64,000 nt of DNA, taken from assembly GCF_037081715.1 (NCBI RefSeq), contig NZ_JAZDDH010000001.1:1860001-1924000 (forward strand). Direction: 5' to 3'. Numbering within the stretch: position 1 is the first letter of the stretch; every line of letters starts with the position of its first letter. Both the position numbers and the translations under genes were made by a program. The notes under the pieces are model-generated. The model was not told the DNA's origin and did not search any database. It saw only the letters and a list, made by a program, of their open reading frames with translations. Positions 8,103-16,916 of the stretch are shown one piece after another. The stretch comes from Halalkalicoccus sp. CG83 (lineage in GTDB: Archaea > Halobacteriota > Halobacteria > Halobacteriales > Halalkalicoccaceae).

Positions 8103-9077
8103 ATGGTTCGAGTCCTCTCCGATACGGACGTCGACGCGCTGCTCGATCTCTCCGAACTGCTCCCGGTGATCGAGGGCGCCTTCGTCAAACAGGGCCGCGA
8201 CGAGGTCGAACGTCCCGAACGCCCCCACTTTCCCGTCGGTACGGGGTTAGGGGACGATCCCGACGAGTCGTTCGGTACCGGGCTGACGATGCCCGCCTAC
8301 GTTCACGGGGCCGAGCGCTACGCGACGAAGCTCGCGAGCGTCCACCCCGGGAACCCCGAGCGGGGACTGGCGACGGTGAACGCCCAGATCGCCGTCACCG
8401 ACGCCCGAACGGGGCTCCCGGAGGCGTATCTGGACGGGACGCGCGTCACGGGCGCGCGAACGGGCTGTATCGGCGGGCTCGCCGCCCGCGACCTCGCGGA
8501 CGACCCGCTCACGCTCGGCGTGATCGGTGCGGGCACACAGGCACGCTGGGGCGTCCGCGCGATCGCTGCCGGGAGCGATCTCGATGCCGTTCGGATCTAC
8601 TCGCCGAGCGACTCCAAGCGCCGATGCGCGGCGGACCTCGCGGATCGGGGGATCGCCGCGGAGGCGGTCGATTCGCCGGAGGAGGCCGTCGCCGGTGCGG
8701 ACGTCGTTCTGACGGCGACCACGAGCGAGGAACCCGTCTTCCCGGGGAGCGCGCTCGCGTCCGGCGCGCTGGTGGTCGCGGTCGGTGCCTACGCTCCGGA
8801 GATGCGCGAACTCGACGCCGAGACGATCGACCGGGCCGAGGCGGTTCTCGCGGACGTCCCCGAGGAGGCGATTCATACGGGCGACCTGCGCGAGAGCGGC
8901 CTCGACGCCGACGACCTCGTCCCCCTCTCGGCCGTCTTCGAGGGGGAGTTCGAGCGCGGCGACGGGATCGTCGTGCTCTGTAGCGTCGGCTCCGCCGTGC
9001 TGGACGCCGCGACCGCCGACCACCTCGTCGACCGTGCGGAGGAGGCCGACCGCGGAACCAGCGTCTCGCTCAGCTAA
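8103..9077 (+). CDS. Ornithine cyclodeaminase / mu-crystallin family protein, copy 1
   Basis: The 324-residue protein has the family's substrate-binding half (ERYATKLASVHPGNP with the catalytic-region Lys, LDGTRVTGARTG) and a Rossmann NAD(P) domain with GVIGAGTQARWG at about residue 140. Family members are ornithine cyclodeaminase, alanine dehydrogenase (archaeal type), ketimine reductases and N-(carboxyethyl) amino acid synthases, so the reaction cannot be fixed. It is divergently paired with the FAD oxidase and followed 36 nt later by dhaK. A TATA-like CGTTTATG just before dhaK suggests that dhaK is transcribed separately. A paralogue lies at 25237-26232. Confidence 0.85.
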   Translation: MVRVLSDTDVDALLDLSELLPVIEGAFVKQGRDEVERPERPHFPVGTGLGDDPDESFGTGLTMPAYVHGAERYATKLASVHPGNPERGLATVNAQIAVTDARTGLPEAYLDGTRVTGARTGCIGGLAARDLADDPLTLGVIGAGTQARWGVRAIAAGSDLDAVRIYSPSDSKRRCAADLADRGIAAEAVDSPEEAVAGADVVLTATTSEEPVFPGSALASGALVVAVGAYAPEMRELDAETIDRAEAVLADVPEEAIHTGDLRESGLDADDLVPLSAVFEGEFERGDGIVVLCSVGSAVLDAATADHLVDRAEEADRGTSVSLS

Positions 9078-9113
9078 CGTTTATGCGGTGATCGGTGTAT
9101 GGTACGGGTGACC

Positions 9114-10130
9114 ATGAAGAAGCTGATCAACGAACCGGAGGCGGTCGTCGACGAGATGCTCGAGGGGATGGTCGCGGCCCATCCCGACTACGTACGCCGG
9201 CTCGAGGGGACGAACGTGCTCGTTCGCGCCGACGCGCCGATGGAGGGAAAGGTGGGGATCGTCTCGGGCGGCGGCAGCGGCCACGAGCCGACCCACGCGG
9301 GCTACCTCGGCGAGGGGATGTTGGACGGCGCGGCGGCGGGTGAGGTGTTCACCTCGCCCACCGCCGACCAGCTCCAGGGAATGATCGACGCCTGCGAGGG
9401 CGGCGCGGGCGTCCTCTGTGTCGTGAAGAACTACGAGGGCGACGTGATGAACTTCGAGACCGCGATCGAGCTCGCGGAGATGGAGGGCGACGCGGAGATC
9501 GAGCACGTCGTCGTCGACGACGACGTCGCCGTCGAGGACTCCCTTTATACCTCGGGCCGCCGGGGCGTCTGCGGGACGATCCTCGTCCACAAGGTCGCCG
9601 GCGCGGCCGCCGCCCGCGGCGACGACCTCGCGGAGGTGAAACGCCTCGCCGAGAAGACCGTAGAGCGGGTCGGAACGATGGGGATGGCGCTGACCTCCTG
9701 TACCACGCCCGAGAAGGGCGAGCCGACGTTCGACCTCCCTGACGACGAGATCGAACTCGGCATCGGGATCCACGGCGAGCCCGGCGTCGAGCGGACGGAG
9801 GTCATGGACGCCGATAGCGTAGCGGAGCACCTGACCGAGCGAGTGCTCGAGGACCTGGAGCTCGCGGAGGGAAGCGAGCTCGTCACGATCGTCAACGGGA
9901 TGGGTGCGACCCCGCAGATGGAGCTCTACGTCGTCAACCGCCGACTCCAGGAGCTGCTCGACGAGCGCGGGTTCGCGGTCCACGATGCCTGGGTGGGCGA
10001 CTACATGACCTCGCTCGACATGGCCGGCTGCTCGATCACGGTGCTCGAACTCGATGACGAACTTCGAGAGCTGCTCGCGGCGCCCGCGGACACCCCCGCG
10101 CTGACGGTTCGAGAACGGGGTGAGAGGTAG
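9114..10130 (+). CDS. dhaK: Dihydroxyacetone kinase subunit DhaK
   Basis: This 338-residue subunit binds dihydroxyacetone in the PTS-dependent kinase DhaK-DhaL-DhaM, which makes dihydroxyacetone phosphate from glycerol- or overflow-derived dihydroxyacetone. The family core is visible: KVGIVSGGGSGHEPTHAGYLG (residues 43-63), EVFTSPTADQLQGM and IHGEPGVERT (about 218-227). The His of HGEPG forms the hemiaminal with the substrate in studied DhaK proteins. The chosen ATG at 9114 begins MKKLINEPEAVVDEML; an in-frame GTG at 9099 is less conserved. It is the first gene of dhaKLM, with a TATA-like box near 9079-9084. Confidence 0.95.
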   Translation: MKKLINEPEAVVDEMLEGMVAAHPDYVRRLEGTNVLVRADAPMEGKVGIVSGGGSGHEPTHAGYLGEGMLDGAAAGEVFTSPTADQLQGMIDACEGGAGVLCVVKNYEGDVMNFETAIELAEMEGDAEIEHVVVDDDVAVEDSLYTSGRRGVCGTILVHKVAGAAAARGDDLAEVKRLAEKTVERVGTMGMALTSCTTPEKGEPTFDLPDDEIELGIGIHGEPGVERTEVMDADSVAEHLTERVLEDLELAEGSELVTIVNGMGATPQMELYVVNRRLQELLDERGFAVHDAWVGDYMTSLDMAGCSITVLELDDELRELLAAPADTPALTVRERGER

Positions 10131-10131
10131 C

Positions 10132-10866
10132 GTGGATCGGGAGACCCAGCGCGAGGCGCTCTCGGCGACGCTCGAGGCGGTCGCCGATCGGATCGAACGG
10201 GAGAAGGGCCACCTCACGGACCTGGACTCCGCGATCGGCGACGCCGATCACGGGGCGAACCTCCACAGAGGATTTCAGGCCGCCCTCGAACAGGTAGAGC
10301 GGGACGCCGATCCCGACGCGTTCGTCAAGGGCGTCGGGATGGCGCTGGTCTCGAAGGTCGGCGGCGCGTCGGGCCCACTCTACGGCGGGTCGCTCGCTCA
10401 CGCAAGCAGCGAGTTCGCGGAGGGGATCACCGCCGAGTCCTCGGTCGCGTTCGCGGAGGCGTACCTCGAGAAGGTGAAGGACCGCGGCGGGGCGAGCGTG
10501 GGCGATAAGACGATGGTCGACGCGCTCACGCCGGCGGTCCACACGTACAAGCGCGCGATCGAAGTGGACGACCTCGATCCCCTGACGGCGCTCGCGCGGG
10601 CCGTCGATGCCGCCGAGCGCGGCGTGGCGTTCACGACGCCCATCCGCGCGAGCAAGGGCCGGGCGTCGTATCTGGGGTGGCGCTCCGTCGGACACCCCGA
10701 CCCGGGGGCGACGAGCACGCTCTACCTTCTCGAGGAGATCCGCGACGTCGCAGTCGAGTACCTCGAGGGCGACCTCGACGCGAGCGCCCGCACCCCAGGG
10801 ACCGACGAGGAGAGCGAGAGCGACGAACCCGAGGACGGCGTCGACGAGAGCGGGGCCGGCGAATGA
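10132..10866 (+). CDS. dhaL: Dihydroxyacetone kinase subunit DhaL
   Basis: This is the 244-residue ADP-binding subunit that passes phosphate from DhaM to the dihydroxyacetone held by DhaK. The nucleotide/Mg site DLDSAIGDADHGANLHRG with its clustered aspartates is at about residues 28-45, and KVGGASGPLYG and GGASVGDKTMVDAL follow. After about residue 210 there is an acidic, low-complexity tail rich in Glu and Asp, which is an addition beyond the usual 210-residue length. The GTG at 10132 follows the dhaK stop directly; a GTG at 10120 overlapping dhaK is also possible. The dhaM start overlaps its stop (ATGA). Confidence 0.94.
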   Translation: MDRETQREALSATLEAVADRIEREKGHLTDLDSAIGDADHGANLHRGFQAALEQVERDADPDAFVKGVGMALVSKVGGASGPLYGGSLAHASSEFAEGITAESSVAFAEAYLEKVKDRGGASVGDKTMVDALTPAVHTYKRAIEVDDLDPLTALARAVDAAERGVAFTTPIRASKGRASYLGWRSVGHPDPGATSTLYLLEEIRDVAVEYLEGDLDASARTPGTDEESESDEPEDGVDESGAGE

Positions 10867-11243
10867 TCGGGCTCGTGGTCGTCTCGCACAGCGAACGCCT
10901 CGCCGAGGGGGTGTGCGAGGTCGCCGCGGAGATGGCGAGCGACGCACCGATCGTCCCCGCGGGCGGGACCGACGACGGCGAGGTCGGCACGAGCGTCGAG
11001 CGGGTGATGGAGGCGATCGAGACCGCGGACGACGGGGCGGGCGTCGTCGTGCTCGTCGACCTGGGCAGCGCGGTGATGAGCGCCGAGATGGCGATCGAGG
11101 AGAGCGCGAGCGAGGCGGTCATCGCGGACGCCCCGCTGGTCGAGGGGGCGGTCAACGCCGCCGTGAGTGCGACGGGTTCGAAGGCGACGATGGAGTCGGT
11201 GCGCGAGTCCGCCGAGGAGGCACGTGAACTGAGCAAGCTCTGA
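10863..11243 (+). CDS. dhaM: Phosphocarrier subunit DhaM (single EIIA-like domain)
   Basis: The 126-residue protein consists of only the mannose-type EIIA domain of DhaM. The phosphorylated His is His9 in VVVSHSERLAEG, and LVDLGSAVMSAEMA at about residue 61 is conserved. The larger bacterial forms that fuse HPr and an EI-like domain are not seen here. Phosphate must therefore come from separate PTS enzymes EI and HPr encoded elsewhere, ultimately from phosphoenolpyruvate. The start overlaps dhaL by 4 nt, which keeps the three subunits translationally coupled. Confidence 0.93.
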   Translation: MIGLVVVSHSERLAEGVCEVAAEMASDAPIVPAGGTDDGEVGTSVERVMEAIETADDGAGVVVLVDLGSAVMSAEMAIEESASEAVIADAPLVEGAVNAAVSATGSKATMESVRESAEEARELSKL

Positions 11244-11350
11244 GAACGACCGGACGATCCACTCATACCCGTATTTGTTTCGATCGCAGGATTATAGAGC
11301 AACTCACCGGGAGATTTTTGTTTTTCGAGCGCAATAGTACCGACCGGGTG

Positions 11351-11725
11351 ATGGCGATGGCACTGCCCACGAACCCTGCGAACACGTGGAGCCAGTCAGC
11401 GAGCCTTCCATCACGGCTGTTCGGCAGTTCGGACGACGTAGAGCTCTACGAGGAAGACGAGGCGTTCGTCCTCTCGATCGAGATGCCCGGCTTCGATCGG
11501 GAGGAGATCGACCTGACGTGGGACGACGGCCGATTGCGCGTCGCCGCCGAGCACGTCGACGAAGCGCGCGACCGAAAGCGAACCTACCACCGCACGTTCC
11601 GCCTACCCAAGCAGATCGAGGACGGGGAGATCGACGCGACCTACCGTAACGGCGTGCTCGAGGTGACGCTCCCGATCGCGAGGGGCGCGACCCAGCGCGG
11701 TCGCTCGATCGAGATCGAGGGCTGA
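11351..11725 (+). CDS. Hsp20/alpha-crystallin small heat-shock protein
   Basis: The 124-residue ATP-independent holdase has an alpha-crystallin domain (about residues 35-115): DEAFVLSIEMPGFDREEIDLTW, then the strand-turn region NGVLEVTLPI that ends the domain. The N-terminal arm is short (about 30 residues) and the C-terminal extension is almost absent, as in many haloarchaeal Hsp20 proteins. ATG 11351 or ATG 11357 (MALPTNPANTWSQ) could start it. The upstream DNA is AT-rich (ATTATAGAG near 11291 and a T-run near 11313), so a longer leader or several promoters are possible. A T6 run follows the stop by about 35 nt. Confidence 0.9.
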   Translation: MAMALPTNPANTWSQSASLPSRLFGSSDDVELYEEDEAFVLSIEMPGFDREEIDLTWDDGRLRVAAEHVDEARDRKRTYHRTFRLPKQIEDGEIDATYRNGVLEVTLPIARGATQRGRSIEIEG

Positions 11726-11759
11726 TCGGCGTCGAAGAACGCCGGCGACCGGGCATCCC

Positions 11760-11765
11760 TTTTTT
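11760..11765 (+). terminator. T6 run downstream of hsp20
   Basis: Six consecutive T residues on the plus strand lie 35 nt after the hsp20 stop, following a GC-rich stretch and just before the convergent purL gene ends. T-runs after GC-rich DNA are typical archaeal intrinsic termination signals. Confidence 0.5.
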
Positions 11766-11791
11766 ATCGCGAACGCGACCGCGTAGCCCCC

Positions 11792-13942
11792 TCAGTCGAG
11801 TTCGCGTTCGAGGACGCTTCGCAGATCGGCGATCTCGCTCGCGTCGGAGGCGAGGCGATCGTCGCCGATCTCGATCGAGAGCGTGCCGTCAGCGGTCGAT
11901 TCACCGATATCGAGTACGGGTGCGACGCCGTCGAACCGCTCCCGAACCGCATCGGGATCGGTCGTCTCGAGCACCGCCCGGCCGGTCCCCTCGGAGAAGA
12001 GGGTCGCGGGTGGCGCCTCGGGCATCGAGACGGCCGCGCCGGTCCCTTGAGAGATCATCTCGGCGAGCGTCACGGCGAGCCCGCCGTGGCTGACGTCGTG
12101 GACCGCGCGGGTGCTCTCGTGGTTCGCGGCGTCGGCGAGCGCCGAGACGAACGCGCCGGGGTCGTCCGGAACGGCCGGGAACCGATCGCTCCCCCCGAAG
12201 CGCGCGAGGTACTCCGAGCCGCCGAGACGGGGCTCGCTTTCGCCGTCGAGCGTTCGATCGCCGACGACGAGCACGCTTCCCTCGCCCGTGAACGCGGCGG
12301 GCGGCGCGGTGTATCCCTCTCGAACGCCGACCATCGCGAGCGTCGGCGTCGGTGGGATCGGTCCCGCGACCGAGTCGTTGTACAGCGAGACGTTGCCGCC
12401 GACCACGGGAACGTCGAGCGCGGCACACGTCTCCGCGAGTCCCTCGACGATCCCGCGAAAACCGCCGTAGACGTCGGGTTTCTCGGGGTTGCCGCCGTTG
12501 AGACAGTCGACCGACGCGAGCGGCGTCGCGCCCTTGGCCGCGAGGTTGGTCGCGTTCTCGAGGGCGATCGCCCGCGCGCCCTCGTAAGGGGCGACGTCGG
12601 TCCAGTTGGGGTCGGCGCCCGCCGAGATCGCGAGTCCCAGGTCGCCCCCGCTCTCGGCGCTCGCCTCGCGGATCGCGAGCACCGCGGCGTCGTCGCCCGG
12701 TCTCACCGCGGTTCTGGCGCCGACCTCGTGGTCGTACTGGCGGTAGACCCACTCCTTGCTCGCCGTATTCGGGCTTCCGACGATCTCCCGAAACGCCTCC
12801 TCGGGATCGACGTCGGGCAGGTCACGCTCCGGCGGTTCGGGCTCCTCGTACGCGAGGTCGTTCATCGGTGCGCCGTCGGCGAGGAGCGTCGGCGAGACGT
12901 CGACGACGCGCTCGCCCTCGAACCGACAGGTGTAGCTCCCCTCGGTGACCTCGCCGATGACCGAACAGCCGAGCTCGAACCGATCGGCGATCTCCGCGAC
13001 GCGGTCGACGTTCTCCGGGCGGACCTCGTAGCACATGCGCTCCTGGGACTCGGCGAGCAGGATCTCGATCGCGTTCATGTTCGGCTCGCGCTGGTGGACG
13101 CGCTCGAGATCGATCTCGGCGCCCAGGCCGCCCTTCGCGACCAGTTCGCTCGAGGCGCCGCCGAGTCCCGCCGCGCCCAGGTCGCGGGCGGACTCGATCA
13201 GCCCCTCGTCGATCAACGCCTCGTTGGCCTCGATCAGCAGCTTCTCGGCGTAGGGGTCGCCCACCTGGACGGCGGGGCGGTCCTCGGTCTCGGCGTCCTC
13301 CGCGAGGTCCTCGCTCGCGAACGAGGCGCCGCCGAGGCCATCCCTTCCAGTGGCGTTGCCGACGAGCACCAGCGTGTTGCCCGGCTCTTGGGCCTCGGCG
13401 GTAACGAGCCGGTCCTCCGAGACGAGGCCGACGCAGGCGACGTTCACCAGCGGATTTCCCTCGTAGCCCGGGTGGAAGGCGAGGCTTCCCCCGACGGTGG
13501 GAACGCCGATCGCGTTGCCGTAGTCGGAGATCCCCTCGACGACTCCCTCGAGGAGGTACTTCGAGTGCTCGCGATCGAACCCGCCGAAGTAGAGCGAGTC
13601 GGTCAGTGCGATGGGGTAGGCGCCCATCGAGAGGGTGTCGCGCACGATCCCTCCGATCCCCGTTGCCGCGCCGTCGTAGGGATCGACGTAGGAGGGGTGG
13701 TTGTGGCTCTCGATGCCGAGCGTGACGTAGGTCTCGTCGTCGAGGGCGACGACCGCGGCGTCGTCACCCGGGCCGATCACGACCTGCTCGCCCTCGCTCT
13801 CGAACGCCCCCAGGAGCGGCCGTGAGGAACGATACGCGCAGTGTTCGCTCCAGAGGTTCTCGAAGAGGACAGCCTCCGCGGGCGTGGGCTCGCGGCCCAG
13901 CTCGCCCGTGACGATATCGCGATCCGAATCGGAGAGGCTCAT
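11792..13942 (-). CDS. purL: Phosphoribosylformylglycinamidine synthase, subunit PurL
   Basis: This is the 716-residue small-type PurL of archaea and Gram-positive bacteria, which with PurQ and PurS converts FGAR to FGAM in purine synthesis using ATP and glutamine-derived ammonia. Landmarks are [14 protein letters not shown] (residues 28-41), the ATP/Mg region [20 protein letters not shown] (about 76-95), [31 protein letters not shown], and the second half repeat [15 protein letters not shown] near residue 625. The length is normal and no motif is missing. It is divergent from nadE over a 178-nt AT-rich promoter region. Confidence 0.96.
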   Translation of the reverse strand: MSLSDSDRDIVTGELGREPTPAEAVLFENLWSEHCAYRSSRPLLGAFESEGEQVVIGPGDDAAVVALDDETYVTLGIESHNHPSYVDPYDGAATGIGGIVRDTLSMGAYPIALTDSLYFGGFDREHSKYLLEGVVEGISDYGNAIGVPTVGGSLAFHPGYEGNPLVNVACVGLVSEDRLVTAEAQEPGNTLVLVGNATGRDGLGGASFASEDLAEDAETEDRPAVQVGDPYAEKLLIEANEALIDEGLIESARDLGAAGLGGASSELVAKGGLGAEIDLERVHQREPNMNAIEILLAESQERMCYEVRPENVDRVAEIADRFELGCSVIGEVTEGSYTCRFEGERVVDVSPTLLADGAPMNDLAYEEPEPPERDLPDVDPEEAFREIVGSPNTASKEWVYRQYDHEVGARTAVRPGDDAAVLAIREASAESGGDLGLAISAGADPNWTDVAPYEGARAIALENATNLAAKGATPLASVDCLNGGNPEKPDVYGGFRGIVEGLAETCAALDVPVVGGNVSLYNDSVAGPIPPTPTLAMVGVREGYTAPPAAFTGEGSVLVVGDRTLDGESEPRLGGSEYLARFGGSDRFPAVPDDPGAFVSALADAANHESTRAVHDVSHGGLAVTLAEMISQGTGAAVSMPEAPPATLFSEGTGRAVLETTDPDAVRERFDGVAPVLDIGESTADGTLSIEIGDDRLASDASEIADLRSVLERELD

Positions 13943-14039
13943 TCAGATGCCTGTTGAAATGGGGACGTAATGGGACTTTCCATGTGCACGATCGTGCCGT
14001 CGTCCCCGGATGCCTTCGAACGATATTTCGTGAGTTCGT

Positions 14040-14110
14040 TCCGATATAGTGACTAAGACTCATTATAAGACTAAGGACTAAGCTTATAGCGATTCATATG
14101 TTCTAATCTA
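14040..14110. promoter_or_regulatory. AT-rich divergent promoter region with three GACTAAG heptamers
   Basis: This part of the purL-nadE gap is markedly AT-rich. It contains three copies of GACTAAG at 14051-14057, 14069-14075 and 14076-14082; the last two are in direct tandem. TATA-like sequences ATTATAAG (14062-14069) and CTTATAG (14083-14089) lie among them. The second is about 32-38 nt upstream of the nadE ATG. The repeats may be an activator site or chance; the position supports promoter function. Confidence 0.45.
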
Positions 14111-14120
14111 TTCGTGAAAA

Positions 14121-15023
14121 ATGAACGGTAGAGTCGAACACCGCGAGTACGGTAGCGAGGCGACGGACGACGGATCACGAGTACGTCCCGAGGAGGGGCT
14201 GCTGCTGACCACGCCGGCGGCGGTGGCGAGGGTCCGTGCGGAGGTCGTCTCGTTCGTCCGCCAGCGAGTCGAGGAGTCGGGCGCGACCGGCGTCGTCGTC
14301 CCGATGAGCGGGGGGATCGACTCGACGGTGACCGCGGCGGTCGCCGCGGAGGCGCTTCCCCGAAGTCGGGTCCTCGCGCTGGGGTTGCCCTGTCTGAAGA
14401 CCGAGTCGGTCGGAACGATCGACGCCCGGACGATCGCCACCGGCCTGGGGATCAGGTACGAGGAAGTCCAGCTCAAGCCGCTGCTCGATCGGTTCGAGGA
14501 GGCGATCGAGTCGGAGCTCGGTGTCGTGGAGGACCGGACCACGACCGGGAACGCGATCGCACGGCTGCGGATGAGCTGTGCGTACTACGCGGCGAACGCC
14601 GAGTCGTCGCTCGTCCTCGGGACCGCCAACCGCTCGGAGCTGCTGCTCGGCTACTTCACCAAATACGGCGACGGCGGGGCGGACCTCTACCCGCTGGGCG
14701 ACCTCTACAAGACGGAGGTCCGCGCGCTCGCGCCGCGGGTGGGTCTCCCCCAGCGAATCATCGCGAAGGAGCCCACTGCAGGGTTCTGGGCCGGACAGAC
14801 CGACGCCGACGACCTGGGTGCGTCGTACGACCTGCTCGATCGGATCCTGGTCGGGCTCGTGGATCGGGGCCGGTCCCCGGAGGTCGTCGCGGACGATCTC
14901 GGCGTCGACCTCGAACTCGCCGAGGAGACGGCGAACCGCCACGCCGAATCGGCCCACAAGCGGACGGTTCCGCCGACGCCCGGCGTGGAGGATCGAACGC
15001 CACGAACCCCGCGATCGGAGTGA
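14121..15023 (+). CDS. nadE: NAD synthetase, ammonia-dependent
   Basis: The 300-residue NadE converts nicotinate adenine dinucleotide to NAD with ATP and ammonia. The PP-loop SGGIDSTVTAAVAAEAL starts at about residue 63. The synthetase core follows: GTANRSELLLGYFTKYGDGGADLYPLGDLYKTEV and KEPTAGFWAGQTDADDLG. There is no N-terminal nitrilase-type glutaminase, so free ammonia is the donor. The N-terminal 40 residues and the basic, proline-rich C-terminal tail are less conserved. ATG 14121 follows AT-rich DNA directly. Confidence 0.94.
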   Translation: MNGRVEHREYGSEATDDGSRVRPEEGLLLTTPAAVARVRAEVVSFVRQRVEESGATGVVVPMSGGIDSTVTAAVAAEALPRSRVLALGLPCLKTESVGTIDARTIATGLGIRYEEVQLKPLLDRFEEAIESELGVVEDRTTTGNAIARLRMSCAYYAANAESSLVLGTANRSELLLGYFTKYGDGGADLYPLGDLYKTEVRALAPRVGLPQRIIAKEPTAGFWAGQTDADDLGASYDLLDRILVGLVDRGRSPEVVADDLGVDLELAEETANRHAESAHKRTVPPTPGVEDRTPRTPRSE

Positions 15024-15158
15024 CGCCGACGAGAGCCGACCCGTGAACACCATCGATCCCACGTAGTTCGGCCCCGGAACGACACGCCAGCGCGGGTCCA
15101 CCGGTCCCGGGACGGTCGATCCGAGGCGCTTTTGCCCCCCCTCCGAGAACGGACGGGC

Positions 15159-15848
15159 GTGCTTTCGGTCGAGCTCCACACCCATTCGAACCTCTCGCAC
15201 GACGGCCGCGACCCCGTCGAGCTCCTGCTCGAGCAGGCGAGCGCGGTCGGGCTCGACGCGCTCGCGATCACCGACCACGACGTGATCGACGCCTCGCTCC
15301 GCGCGGTCGAACTCGCCCCCGAGTACGGGCTCGTAGGGATCCCCGGCGTCGAGATCACGAGCGAGGCGGGCCACGTACTCGGCATCGGCATCGACGAGCG
15401 AGTTCCGCCGGGGCTCTCCTACGTGGAGACGCTCGCGGCGATCCGCGAACGGGGCGGAATCGCGGTCGTCCCCCACCCCTTCCAGTCCTCCCGCAGCGGC
15501 GTGGGCGCGAAGGTCTCCCGCGACGAGCTCGCCCGTGCCGACGCGATCGAGGTGTACAACTCGCGGCTGCTCACGGGCCGAGCGAACCGGAAGGCGAAGG
15601 CGTTTGCCCGCTCGCGGGGCCTGCCGATGACGGCGGGCAGCGACGCCCACATCGGCGAGATGGTCGGACAGGCCGTAACGAAGGTCGACACCCGCGGCGA
15701 ACGAAGCGCCGAGGCGATCCTCGCGGGGATCCGGGAGGGCCGGACGAGCGTCGAGGGCGTGCGCACCCCCTGGCGGATCAGCTTCCGGCAGGCCGGCGGC
15801 GGCGTGAAACGCCGCGTTCGAAGCCGACTGGACGCCCTCTTCGGATGA
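15159..15848 (+). CDS. PHP-domain metal-dependent phosphoesterase
   Basis: The 229-residue protein is a single PHP domain. Metal-binding motif I is LHTHSNLSHDG (residues 5-15), then ITDHDVID, GVEIT, VVPHPF and TAGSDAHI, all conserved metal-site histidines and aspartates. PHP enzymes hydrolyse phosphate esters, for example nucleoside 3',5'-bisphosphates, histidinol phosphate or small oligonucleotides; the substrate is unknown here. The GTG at 15159 places LSVELHTHS at the N-terminus. Its stop overlaps the asparagine-synthase-like gene by 4 nt (ATGA), so the two are coupled, an arrangement with no obvious shared pathway. Confidence 0.88.
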   Translation: MLSVELHTHSNLSHDGRDPVELLLEQASAVGLDALAITDHDVIDASLRAVELAPEYGLVGIPGVEITSEAGHVLGIGIDERVPPGLSYVETLAAIRERGGIAVVPHPFQSSRSGVGAKVSRDELARADAIEVYNSRLLTGRANRKAKAFARSRGLPMTAGSDAHIGEMVGQAVTKVDTRGERSAEAILAGIREGRTSVEGVRTPWRISFRQAGGGVKRRVRSRLDALFG

Positions 15849-16915
15849 TTCAGGGAGCCGACGCCGCAGTCGTCGAACGGGCGATCGAGCACCGCGAACC
15901 GCTTCCCGGCACTCGAGGGTTCGCCGGCCGGCTTCACGACGGTCGGCTCGTCCGCGACGTCCTCGGGCGCTACCCGCTGTTCGTCGAGCGCGGTTCGTCG
16001 GAGTGGGCGTTCTCGCCGACCGAACTCGCCGATCCCGTCTCCTTCCCGGCTGGCCACCTCCGCGACGCGGACGGCACCCGACGGGAGTGGTCGCTCCCGG
16101 ACCCGCCGGCGTTCGACGACGAGAGCCAGGCGACGGCGGCGGTGGTCGACGCCCTCGATGCGAGCCTCGCGGCCGTCGCCGACGACGGTCTCGCCGTTGC
16201 CTTCTCCGGCGGCGTCGATTCGTCGATCGTCGCGAGCGCCCTGGACGCACCGCTGTACGCCGTCGGCTTCGAGGGGAGCCACGACCTCGCGGCCGCCCGC
16301 GAGAGCGCCCGGATGATGGGCCGGGAGCTCCACGTCGTCGAGTGTACCCACGCTGACGTCGAGCGAGCGGTCCCCGCCGTGGCCCGCGCGACCGGGCGGA
16401 CGAACGCGATGGACGTCGGGATCGGGCTCTCGTTGTACCTCGTCGCCGAACGCGCCGCCGGGGACGACTACGACCGCCTCGCCGTCGGCCAGGGCGCCGA
16501 CGAGCTGTTCGGGGGCTACGAGAAGGTCGCCCGCCTCGATCACCGCGTCGAGGCCGACACCGTCCGCGGGGCGGTCCGCGAGTCGATCGGCTCGCTTCCC
16601 GACGGGCTCGAACGCGACGTGCTCGCGATCCGCGCAGCCGGCGTCGAGCCCGTCGCGCCGCTGCTCGACGACCGCGTCGTCCGCGAGGCGCTCCGCCTCG
16701 ACGGCCCCATGCTCGCGACCGGCGAGGAGCGAAAGCGGATCCTCCGGCGGGCCGCCCGCGAGTTCGTCCCCGACGCCGTCGCGACCCGCGAGAAGAAGGC
16801 ACTCCAGTACGGCAGCCTGATCGCCCGCGAGCTCGACCGTCTCGCCCGACGGGCGGGCTACAAACGCCGGATGGACGACCACGTCACGCGGTACGTCGAG
16901 TCGCTCCTCGAGTGA
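15845..16915 (+). CDS. Asparagine-synthase-like ATP-pyrophosphatase
   Basis: The 356-residue protein combines a short N-terminal segment with an AsnB-type synthetase domain. The PP-loop is AFSGGVDSSIVASAL (about residues 119-133), followed by GQGADELFGGYEK (about 220) and REKKALQYGS near the C-terminus. The first 90 residues look like a reduced class II glutaminase (GRLHDGRLVRDVLGRYPLF resembles the glutaminase RDxxGxxPLY region). However, there is no Met-Cys start, so the glutaminase nucleophile is missing. It probably uses ammonia to make asparagine, or adenylates a different carboxylate. Coupled to the upstream PHP gene. Confidence 0.85.
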   Translation: MIQGADAAVVERAIEHREPLPGTRGFAGRLHDGRLVRDVLGRYPLFVERGSSEWAFSPTELADPVSFPAGHLRDADGTRREWSLPDPPAFDDESQATAAVVDALDASLAAVADDGLAVAFSGGVDSSIVASALDAPLYAVGFEGSHDLAAARESARMMGRELHVVECTHADVERAVPAVARATGRTNAMDVGIGLSLYLVAERAAGDDYDRLAVGQGADELFGGYEKVARLDHRVEADTVRGAVRESIGSLPDGLERDVLAIRAAGVEPVAPLLDDRVVREALRLDGPMLATGEERKRILRRAAREFVPDAVATREKKALQYGSLIARELDRLARRAGYKRRMDDHVTRYVESLLE

Positions 16916-16916
16916 G

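Noticed and set aside
11901-13825. Long frames on both strands inside purL
   Set aside because: They are compositional shadows of purL with no recognisable motifs.
14175-16802. An 875-codon minus-strand open frame opposite nadE, PHP and asparagine-synthase genes
   Set aside because: It is Arg/Gly/Pro-rich with no domain, while the plus strand encodes three clear enzymes over the same DNA.
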